From Cervus elaphus (taxonomy: Eukaryota > Chordata > Mammalia > Artiodactyla > Cervidae), in the NCBI RefSeq assembly GCF_910594005.1, contig NC_057817.1, forward strand, positions 31,969,001-32,033,000: 64,000 nucleotides of DNA, in the 5' to 3' direction. A program made the position numbers and the translations under genes. Below the pieces are notes generated by a model. It saw nothing but the letters and a program-made list of their open reading frames with translations. It made no database searches and was not told where the DNA came from. Numbering within the stretch: position 1 is the stretch's first letter; the number at the start of each line of letters is the position of its first letter. This document shows positions 55,861 to 64,000 of the stretch, piece after piece.

Positions 55861-55887
55861 CATTAATAACGATAATAGTACTTGCCT

Positions 55888-57194
55888 CATTGGAGTGAGT
55901 TGAAGATGGACTGAAATAAAACCCTACTGGTCTTTGACATACCTTGGCTCAGGTCAAGGGCCTCGTCATTGGAAAGAAGCTCGGAGCCCCCAGTGGCCCC
56001 CGGAAGCTACCTTTCTCACTTCAGTGGGAGGACATGGCACTGTGGTGTGGGAGGGGATAGGGTGCTTGGCCGCTCACCACTGACTTTCTCACTTGGTTTC
56101 CTTCTCTCCGGAGGGACCCTCCTGCCCTGAGGCCAAGGCACTTAAACCTGTGGTGACCCTTGTGAGGACTCAGATAAAACTGGGAGGCAGCCCAATCTGA
56201 AACCATCTCACCAGGCAGGAGGGACCCCAGACATAGCCCTGAGCTAGCAGCCGGCAGGACTGCAGGCAGCAGGTGAAGTCGAGGTCCCGGCCTGCCTGAG
56301 GGAAGGCTTGTCAGCTGCTTCCTGAGAAGGCACTCCCAGAGCTATTATATTTTGTCCCCTCTGTCTCTTTTCCCTCCTTCTTCAAGTGTGAAATCCATCT
56401 GTAGATGATAATGCCTATTTATAAAAGCAGTGTCTGAAAACAAAATTAGTTCCTGGTATACGACTCACATTACTCAGAAGGACGTTCAGAACAATGTGTT
56501 GAATTTACATTGAAGGGAGAGAGGGGAGGGAGAAGGCTTTGATGACCTTGCTACCAGGACAGCAAGGACACCAGGCTGTCCGCCCTGAGCCGTGGGGCTG
56601 CTTGGAGCGGGCGTGACAGGGTCTGCTGTGGGCAGGTAATCTGCCCTCTTCCCCTCGCCCTCAAGGATAGAGGAGCAGAGGGTGTCCCTCTGTGTACAAG
56701 GCTGTTGGAGGCCCCCCTTCCCTTTTGGAGGGGACCCTGGGCGAAGAGCCCTCTGACCTGCAGCAGGTCCACTGCTGAGGTGCAGCTGAGGCCAGTGGTG
56801 TGTGTATCATTCATAAGAACCTTCCTCACACCCAGTGAAGTAAAACGCATTCTTCAGATGAGGACAGTGGGACATAGAGAGGCGGGACCCCTCACTCAAA
56901 GAAGCCCTGCCCATAGGCACCAGACACGGCCTCTGGTCCTCCGCGCTTTGACGCCAGGCCACGGCCATGAGCATCGCCACAGCGCCCCCTGCAGACGCGC
57001 TCCAGCCTGTCTGGGGAGACCCGCTTCTGCTCGTGGCCGGCAGCCTCAGGAGGGTGAGCTGGTGGTACCCAGAGCCAGGAATCGAGGGCACCCAGGGTCC
57101 CACTGAGGCCTGGGCCCTGGGGAATGGCTTGGCTTTGCTGAGCTCCCGGCAGAAGTGCTGCCAGCAGCCTCATCCCCGCCTGCTGTTCTTGCAG
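55888..57194. other. VDR: VDR intron 1, last part, ending in the exon 2 acceptor
   Basis: GC-rich and mostly unique. A decayed minus-strand MIR is likely at about 56835-56945 ('ttcagatgaggacagtggga'). The intron ends CCCCGCCTGCTGTTCTTGCAG at 57194. Confidence 0.6.
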
Positions 57195-57196
57195 CC

Positions 57197-57342
57197 ATGG
57201 AGGCGACTGCGGCCAGCACGTCCTTACCTGACCCCGGGGACTTTGACCGGAACGTGCCCCGGATCTGCGGGGTGTGCGGGGACCGCGCCACCGGCTTCCA
57301 TTTCAACGCTATGACCTGTGAAGGCTGCAAAGGCTTCTTCAG
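57197..57342 (+). CDS. VDR: Vitamin D receptor, first coding exon (exon 2), partial
   Basis: VDR is a nuclear hormone receptor. It binds 1,25-dihydroxyvitamin D3, pairs with RXR, and acts in the nucleus on direct-repeat response elements to control calcium, bone and immune genes. This exon (57195-57342) follows a TTCTTGCAG acceptor and codes for residues 1-48 plus two bases of codon 49. The start MEATAASTSLPDPGDFDRNV is followed by the first half of zinc finger 1: C24 and C27 (CGVC), C41 and C44 (CEGC), and P-box residues E42, G43 and K45, which contact the DNA half-site. The donor is TTCTTCAG/GTGAGT, so Arg49 is split by the intron as in human VDR. The ATG at 57197 has a good context (CAGCCATGG), and no ATG lies in frame upstream in the exon. 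Codon 4 is ACT (Thr), where human has a second ATG. The rest of the protein (about 427 residues in human) lies beyond the window. Confidence 0.98.
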
Positions 57343-58595
57343 GTGAGTCCCCTGCAAGGGCGAGGAGTAGGGGGTGAGGAACAGGGTTTCCCGCAAAGGG
57401 ACCCTGCGTGTTCTGTGTCTCCTTCCTAGCCAGGCCCAGGAACACTCCTGGTTCTCACAGCCCCCCAGGGCAACAGGGTCTGGTTCTTCCTCCTCTGCCC
57501 TCTGCTCCAGCTTGTCCTCTGGCCCAACTGCTTCCAGGGTGGCATGTGAGCCCCCATCCTTCCATCACCCCTTGGCACACAGCCCCCTTCACCCACCCAT
57601 GTCCTTCCAGAGTGAACCACCTACCATTGCCGATCAGAGTTTCCTAGTCCAAGAGATGCGCATGGCCTCCAGGAGCCCCAAGAACTTGTCCTCAGAGCAC
57701 CCACCTCTGCCCTCTTCTTTCTGACCACCATCCAAACAAACTGTTCCCTGGAGCAAGGGAAACGACATCCCTGGTTGGACCTCCATATTTGATCTGTGCA
57801 CCATGACTTGCTCATCAAAGTTGGAAAGCCAACCTCAGAGTGTGCAGGAAAGCATGGGCATTCCGGTTCGGTCAGGGCTAGTTTCTCTGCCAGCAGCCTC
57901 TTCTCTTTTCATGCAGACCCAGCATTACCAGTGCAAATTGTATGGGAAAGTCCTGGAAAAGCTGGACAAAGGCTATTCCCATCCAGAGCCAGGGAGGGAG
58001 AAGAGAGAAGTGAGGACTCGCAGGGTGGGATTCAAAACCAGGAGAAATTAGCATTTTGCATATTTTGGAGAGAGAAAGAGAATGCCACCTGGAAGAAGGC
58101 GGCCAAAAATGAACTTCTATATAATAGTCTTGCTGGGGGTGAGTAAAGCTAATGGCAGGGTTTTCCATCAAAGAGAGGAAAGAGTGAATCAAGTCCAGAA
58201 CAAGGAACCCATTTCTCTGAACTGGCACTGAGGGCAGCGTGAATCAGAGGCCTCAGGACTTGTGTCGTGGTCCCCCCACCGCTCAGCAACCCCTGGGCTC
58301 TATAAATACAGGCTCCTGACTCACCTGCCCTCTGAGGCGGAAGCTGGCAGGCCTGGAGTTTGATTGCCGTGAGCCTCCGTTCTGAGGCCCCTTAGAGTCT
58401 GAGCTGACTGATGGCCACTACTCCCTCCGCAAGGTCTGGCGTTATGGTCAGCAAGCTGCTTTTATCTTGCTTCCCTGTCCTCCGTCTTACCTTATAACTT
58501 TACTGCCTCTGCCTTGATGACAGCCCAGGCTGCACTTTCTGAAGAGCCAACATCTCTGTTGTTGTTTGGCTTGAATTCTGTTTTATAAATACACA
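57343..58595. other. VDR: VDR intron 2, first part
   Basis: Starts with the donor GTGAGTCCCC. Repeat-poor. At 58300-58308 CTATAAATA is followed 9 bp later by a perfect AP-1 site TGACTCA (58317-58323) in a GC-rich 100 bp, which could be regulatory or chance. No exon 3 sequence (the next residues would be RRSMKRK) is present. Confidence 0.55.
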
Positions 58596-59234
58596 CAGTT
58601 GATCCTCATTGTTTGTGGAGTCCATATCTGCAAATTTGACCACCTGGTAAACTTTACTTGTCATCCCCAGATCAATACTTGCAGCACTGGTGTTTCTGGA
58701 CACGTGTGGAGTGGAGAAAAATTCCATCTCGCATTGCACACGTTCCCAGCCAAGGCTGAACCAGACATCCTGCCTTCTGTTTCAATTCTTACACTGTGAA
58801 CAAGTGTCCTGTTCTTGGTCTATTTAGTACCATCCTTTTTGCATCTTTGTACTGTTTGATAGTGATTTCACTGTGTAAGATGGCACCCAAGCATGGTGCT
58901 GAAATTCTATCAGGTGCTCCTAAGCATGCGAAAGCTGCAAGGTGCCTTACAGAGAAAAGACGTATTAGACAAGCTCTGTTTAGACATGGGCTATAGAGCT
59001 GTTGTCTGTGAGTTCAGTGTTAATGAGTCAACAAGATGTATTAAATGAGGTGCATTTAAACATATGACACACAGGAAACAAAGTTATTTACTGATGGATT
59101 AATGAAAACATTGTGACCAGAGGCTCACAGGAACCTAATCCAAATTCTCCTGGGAGTGATGATTCAATATTTGCTGATTCACCATTCATGGTGGCTTTAT
59201 GAATGTAACTACCACAAATAACAAGAATAGACTG
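58596..59234 (+). mobile_element. Tigger-type (pogo/Tc1-mariner) DNA transposon remnant
   Basis: Inverted ends: CAGTTGATCCTCATTGTTTG at the left and, reversed, CAGTCTATTCTTGTTATTTG at the right. Inside, a frame from 58879 reads MAPKHGAEILSGAPKHAKA then LTEKRRIRQALFRHGL and stops. This resembles the start of the CENP-B/jerky-like helix-turn-helix of Tigger transposases. The catalytic domain is gone and stops are frequent, so it is inactive. Confidence 0.8.
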
Positions 59235-59876
59235 TCTGTACATAATTTCTCCTCCTCTCTCCACTCCACATACTTCTCCTCCTTTGCTTCATCCATATAC
59301 TATTTGATAATCTTCCACTTTAGTCTGTTTCAAATAGCTGTTTGAGAATTCCATTGTCAGTTGTATCTGTCTGCAGAATCCTCATCCTGGGTAGGAAGGC
59401 CTCTGTCAGAAGGAGGTCCTTCTCTGTGTTGGGTACCGCATCCTTCAGAACACAAAGATAGCACAAGTCCTTGCTCTCTAGAAGCTCTCTCAGTCCTGCA
59501 AGAGCAATTCTCAAGGAAAAAGCATTACCTTAGGGTTGAGCCACTGACTATATTCTAACCCCTAGGGTATAAGCCCGTTCGACCATTTAGTGTTTGATTG
59601 ACTTCTAAATCAAACAAAATCGCTCTAGAAGTGAGTTGTGGTCATTTCAGCAAGTCTAAGACTCATAATCAAACCAAAGTGTGATTATGGGGGTTGGTCA
59701 GTTCTATTGACCTATGGTCAAGAATTAGAGACTATTGCCAGCCTGCAAGCCATTTCATGTTGTTTCTACTTCCTGCTCCTCTGGAATACATGTAATCCAT
59801 ACAGAAAGATGCTATTTCCAGTGAAAATAAAAGGTTGGCATGGACGGGCTTCTAAATGGTTATATGTCTTGGTAAT
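59235..59876. other. VDR: VDR intron 2, nothing recognised
   Basis: AT-rich non-coding sequence between a Tigger remnant and a BovB fragment. No frame with recognisable protein content. Confidence 0.45.
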
Positions 59877-59884
59877 ATGTTAAC

Positions 59885-60319
59885 CTAATATGTTAAAAGG
59901 CAAAAACATCACTTTGCCAACAAAGATCCGTATAGTCAAGGCCATGGTTTTTCCAGTAGTCATGTATGGTTTTGAGAGCTGGACCATAAAGAAGGCAGAG
60001 CTCTGAAGAATTGATGCTTTCAAACTGTGTTGCTGGAGAAGACTCTGAATACTCATTGGAAGGAGTGATGCTGAAGCTGAAGCTCCAATATTTTGGCAAC
60101 CTGATGCAAAAAGCCAACTCATTGGAAAAGACCCTTATGCTGGGAAAGATTGAAGGCAGAAGGAGAAGAGGGTGACAGAGGATGAGATGGCTGGATGGCA
60201 TCACCTATGCAATAGGCATGAACTTGGGCAAACTCTGGGAGATGGTGAGGGACAGAGAGGCCTGGTGTGCTGCAGTCCATGGGGTTGCAAAGAGGTGGAC
60301 ACACCTAGGTGACTGAACA
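59885..60319 (+). mobile_element. BovB 3' fragment with internal deletion
   Basis: Covers the end of BovB ORF2 (ACTTTGCCAACAAAGATCCG ... TGTATGGTTTTGAGAGCTGG ... TGATGCTGAAGCTGAAGCTC) to the terminal GACTGAACA. Between GGAGAAGACTCT and GAATACTCATTGG about 50 bases found in the other copies (the VPWTA.RSNQSILKE region) are missing. ATGTTAAC at 59877-59884 and 60320-60327 is a probable target duplication. Confidence 0.9.
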
Positions 60320-60384
60320 ATGTTAACAACCAAATCATAAGCAAGAGCCACAGGGGGGAAATATGTAGGTCTACTATAAAGCAT

Positions 60385-60432
60385 AAATATATAGATAGAT
60401 CGATAGATAAAGATATATATAGAGAGAGAGTG
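60385..60432. repeat. ATAG/GATA and GA low-complexity tract
   Basis: ATATATAGATAGATCGATAG, then ATATATATAGAGAGAGAGAG. A decayed tetranucleotide and dinucleotide microsatellite. Confidence 0.85.
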
Positions 60433-61449
60433 AGTGATGATCTGTGGTTGAATCTCTGGTCATGAATGGCTTTGTCCAGATTCTAATATAAAGGAAGGTA
60501 TAAGGGATGAGAAGAAAATCAGAAAGATCCCTTTGATGAAGAGAATGAAGAATATGCAGTTTAAAATCCTTGCCTGGAAGGCAAGCCTGGGAAACAGACC
60601 ACCGTTTGCCTCTCTGTTTTGTCATCTTCCTCCTCATCAGGACACCATGAAGCTGGTATGTGCAGTAAGTGCCAAATTGACAAAGATGATGTGGAGCAAT
60701 GCCTCCTTATTTGTGAGCCCCAAAGTGCTCAGGGACCTCATTAATGATGCTTTTGGGGAAGTGTAGGCTGGTGAGGATCCAGGAACATGTGGAATGTTCT
60801 GGCTCTCAGGAAGTTCACCCAGATGATATTTGCAGGAGCTGTGATGCAAAGCGAGGAGGAGAAATGGGGCAGATGTCCAGCGACTCAAAGTGCTTAAAGG
60901 CAGTAGAGTAAATCGAGAGGCAAGGAGTGGCCACTCAGGGTATTCCGTGGGCACAAGTGAATCAGTCACTAAGAGGTCAGCGTTGCCAGAGAGAACTTTG
61001 TCCAGGTCAGCTTGGCAGCTGCTCAAGGATGTGAATGGAAGAGAATGAGGGGGTCATGTTCAGAGCAGCCAAGAGTAATGTTTGGAAGTTTGGGTGGAGA
61101 AGCCAGATATTTGGAGAGGGGATGCCAGTGGACGCGTCAAGAAAGGCAGCTCCCTGGACATGACGAAGGTCGTACATTTCTTTCTGGTCAGTTTTATTTC
61201 TTTAGGAGCCCAGCTCTCCTCAGGGTTCTCTGGTGTAAATTCCCTCTCGGCACACCCTGGGAATCCTCCCCATGCCCCAGCAATAGAGGTGCCCATGGAG
61301 AGGATGGGCAGAGGTCACCCCCACTTCCAACCTGCCCATCTCGGGTCCTGCCTCTGTCCTTCTCTGTCCTACATGAGTCCTTCAAACAGCACCTGCTTCC
61401 TGCCCGTGGACTCTGGAGGGGCAGACTTTTGACACCTGATTCAGCTGGA
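60433..61449. other. VDR: VDR intron 2, nothing recognised
   Basis: Unique sequence. Frames at 60637-61026 (-) and 61012-61464 (+) lack domains and overlap frames in other phases, so they are not called as genes. Confidence 0.45.
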
Positions 61450-61710
61450 ATTGAGATATGGTAGATTCATGTTAAAGACCATATTACGTAAGAATCCCAT
61501 AGGCTTTGGAATCCAACCAATCTTGATTCTAATGTCAGTTTTCACACTTTCTAGCTGTGTGACATTAAGCAAATTATTTCACTTTCCATTGCCTTTTTGT
61601 ACCACTTGTAAAATTGGGAGGATACCTATCCCACTAGGCTGTTGAGAGCATCAGAGACAATATGTAAAGTGCTGGAAGAGAAGGCTCTCGATAAATGGTG
61701 CTTGTTATCA
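61450..61710 (+). repeat. MIR SINE, nearly full length
   Basis: GCTTTGGAATCCAACCAATC, CTAGCTGTGTGACATTAAGC, TTGTAAAATTGGGAGGATAC, CTGTTGAGAGCATCAGAGAC, CTCGATAAATGGTGCTTGTT span the whole MIR order. Confidence 0.82.
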
Positions 61711-62189
61711 CTGTTCCTTTGCAGTTTTGGAGAATAGATAGTCCTCTCCTATCCTCTTTTATGGGACCTGGAACATATGTAACTGTGATGTGTCAGCAAG
61801 GGTCTCTGGTAAAAGGTCCACAAACAGGAGTTAAATATCAGATATGAGAAAGCAAGGGCTTGTCCGGGGAGCTCTAGAGACCCTCATGTCAGTCAGGAAC
61901 TCTGTGGGACCTGATTGGCACTCAGAGAGACAAGACATTGGTACTCACAGAGGGCTGTGGGTCTAGACATCAGAAGCAACAACACATGAAGCAACGATAT
62001 GTTTCGAGCCTCTCTGCCTATGGAACCCCACACCAGGCACGCTGAGAGTAAGTGGAGATGTGCTGACTGCTCCCAGGGTCTCGGATTCTCATGGGAAGGT
62101 TACGCACTGCTGTCTTCAGCCACCGGTCAGCACTCCCTCCCACTGCCCCTGCCTGCCAGTCCCTCTCCCTTCCCTTTATTTAGTGCTTA
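61711..62189. other. VDR: VDR intron 2, nothing recognised
   Basis: Unique non-coding sequence between two MIR copies in opposite orientation. Confidence 0.45.
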
Positions 62190-62345
62190 AGCACTAAAGG
62201 TGCAGTAAAGGTCCTGCTTCCTTTACTTAATCCTTACAACACCCCCTCTGTAGGGTTGTTCCTATTTTACAGACGTGGAAACTGAGACATGGGGAGATTA
62301 AGTGACTTGCCCAAGGTTGTGCATTAGAATTTAAGCCCAAACAGA
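62190..62345 (-). repeat. MIR SINE, minus strand
   Basis: TTTACTTAATCCTTACAACA, TTTTACAGACGTGGAAACTG, AGATTAAGTGACTTGCCCAA in inverted MIR order. Confidence 0.8.
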
Positions 62346-62625
62346 TCTATGTAACCAAAGCCTGTGTTTCATTTAAATTTTTAAAATAGTTTTAAAGGGT
62401 GGTGTTTATTTGTTGCTGTATTTGGTCCTATGAATAACTCTTGTGAATTTTTTTTTTCTTTTTAGATGTAGACAGTTCAAAAGGGGACATAAGTGAAAAA
62501 TAAATCTTCCCAATCCAGTTCTCAGGTCCCTACATGAGACTGGTCTACCCATTTCCAGGATGAACTCCTGGAAATGGCTTTACTGTATGAATAAAAGCTC
62601 TGTGCAGTTTACATACTGGTAGACA

Positions 62626-62938
62626 CAGGCAGATCTTGTTTTATTGTGTTTTGCTTTATTGCACTTTACAAATGTTGTGTTTTTTACAAATTGAAGGCTT
62701 GTGGCAATTCTGCATTGTCAGATGATAATTAATAGTTTTCAGTGAGAAAGTATTTTTTAATTAAGGTGTGTACATTGTTTTTATAGATGGAATGCTAGTG
62801 CACACTTAACACAATACAGCATAAACATAACTTCTACGTGCACTGGGAAACCAGACATTTGTGTGACTCTCTTTATTGCTATATTGGCTTTATCGCAGTG
62901 GTCTGGAACCAAAACTGCCATGTAGCAATATATGCCTG
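62626..62938. mobile_element. Tigger1-like non-autonomous DNA transposon
   Basis: Left end CAGGCAGATCTTGTTTTATT and right end TAGCAATATATGCCTG form inverted ends of the CAGGCATACC-type. The inner text CTTTATTGCACTTTACAAAT, CTTTATTGCTATATTGGCTT and GCAGTGGTCTGGAACC is characteristic. About 313 bp, no transposase. Confidence 0.82.
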
Positions 62939-64000
62939 TCTTGCCAAATTGCTCTCCAAAAATGAGGCCCGTGCTCCTCACCATCAACCTTCCTTTCCTT
63001 AAAGTTAGCTTTTCTTTTTTAACTCACCTGCTGAGAAGCCCTGGCTGTCGCCCCACACACAGTGAGCCCCATAGGTCTCACTCTCAGGCCACACGGACCT
63101 TTCATATCAGGAGCTCTAGCAGGCTCCTCACCTGGACCAGGCTCTGGCGTTTCTGACCCTGGAGCTGCAGTAGAGACAAAGCTCAGAGCTAGCACTTGGC
63201 CCCGGTCTTGGGCTTTACAAGGTGTGTCTCTGCTGGCAGGGATCACCTCCTCAAGGACCCTCCCGTCCCAGGCCTGAGACCCTGGCCCAGGCGCCTAATG
63301 CTTTTGTGAGCTGCCTGCCTCCTGTTTTGATGAACTGGTCTCTGGCAGAAGAATCGGTCAGTGTCCTCTCTCACCCCGGCTTTCTAGAAACGGCGTCTAT
63401 ATTTAGCCTGGTTGCACCACCACTACCCCCCTTTCCTGACCTGGGGTGTAATTGCCAACCACCCAGAGGATGAGGCTGAGAGCGCTGCTGAGGAAATGGG
63501 CTCCCATGGAAACCTGAGGCTCTTGTTTCTCAAAACCAAACCAACTCACAGGCAATTAGCTTTGGGAGGAAGGCAGGGCGGGGTCTGGATCTTGAGGACA
63601 AAGCGCAGAGCCAGAGCTGGCCAGTCTGGCTGCCCTGACTCTTCATGGGCAGAGCCCAGATGACAACCACATGTGTGCACGTGCCCTTAGCAGGCGGCAG
63701 AACTGGACGAGCTAGGCTGCAGAGCCCGGGGAAATGGTCCTGGCAAACAGCCAACACGCCTGAAGGGCTGGCTGCAGAACCCGGGCTCTGGGAAGGGCCT
63801 GGGTCTGCTCTTGGAGTTGGTGGGGGAGGTTTCTGCCCCCATCCCCTGCCCCGGACACTGAACCCCATGGCCCAGAGCATGATGATGTTCTTTATGAGGC
63901 ACAGCCTCTGTCTCCCCAGCCATTATCCAGCTCCTTGCCTCTGATTCTGTTTGTAGACAAGCTGAGGGAGAGCTGGTTACTACATGTTTTCATAATAATA
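62939..64000. other. VDR: VDR intron 2 to the window edge, no exon
   Basis: GC-rich unique sequence. Overlapping frames at 63412-63944 on both strands have no domain. Exon 3 must lie further right. Confidence 0.5.

Noticed and set aside
57155..57196. Possible 14-residue upstream extension of VDR exon 2
   Set aside because: The codon at 57155 is GTG, not ATG, and the stretch is intronic, ending in the TTCTTGCAG acceptor.
57343..64000. Search for VDR exon 3 (second half of the zinc fingers)
   Set aside because: No sequence coding RRSMKRKALF-like residues on the + strand; the exon must lie outside the window.
1..64000. CRISPR array, prokaryotic operon or phage-like system
   Set aside because: Sequence is clearly mammalian; direct repeats are SINE or target-duplication repeats or microsatellites, none with regular unique spacers.

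Overview
This is mammalian genomic DNA from a ruminant, most likely cattle or a close relative. The repeats show this: Bov-tA and Bov-A2 SINEs, CHR-type tRNA-Glu SINEs, BovB (RTE-type) LINE copies and a young Bos-type L1 3' end. These sit on an older mammalian layer of MIR, L2, old L1 and Tigger remnants. Nothing looks prokaryotic, so there are no operons, ribosome binding sites or CRISPR arrays to annotate.

One gene is recognisable: the 5' part of VDR (vitamin D receptor), on the + strand. Four pieces were found by reading the sequence against remembered human VDR transcripts. (1) A CpG island at about 31.64-32.72 kb with a cluster of GC boxes and an exon-1a-like segment ending at a donor at 32356/32357. 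(2) An exon-1d-like segment about 300 bp downstream (about 32655-32762). (3) An exon-1c-like non-coding exon with clean splice sites (53881-53962). (4) The first standard coding exon (57195-57342, coding from 57197), which encodes the N terminus and the first half of the first DNA-binding zinc finger and ends in a donor at 57343. Exon 1a to exon 2 spans about 25 kb, similar to human. Exon 3 is not in the window, so VDR continues past the right edge.

Layout: 0-31 kb is upstream flank with no supportable gene and is largely transposon-derived, including a long block of decayed minus-strand L1 at about 16.6-23.7 kb carrying many nested SINEs. 31.6-32.8 kb is the VDR promoter region. 32.8-57.2 kb is intron 1 with exon 1c inside; it has a minus-strand BovB copy at 44.27-45.84 kb with an 18-bp target-site duplication and long repeat-poor stretches. 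57.3-64 kb is intron 2 with two Tigger-type DNA transposons, a deleted BovB fragment and MIRs.

The most interesting points concern VDR N-terminal isoforms. The human long isoform VDRB1 starts at an ATG in exon 1d and reads through 1c. Here the 1d reading frame is still recognisable but the ATG is GTG, and exon 1c has an in-frame stop and a length that breaks the ancestral frame. Codon 4 of the main frame is Thr rather than Met, so the human FokI-type alternative start cannot exist. A second point is an unclassified ~1-kb DNA transposon with long degenerate inverted ends that splits a MIR and was itself hit by BovB. I found no undescribed multi-gene system.
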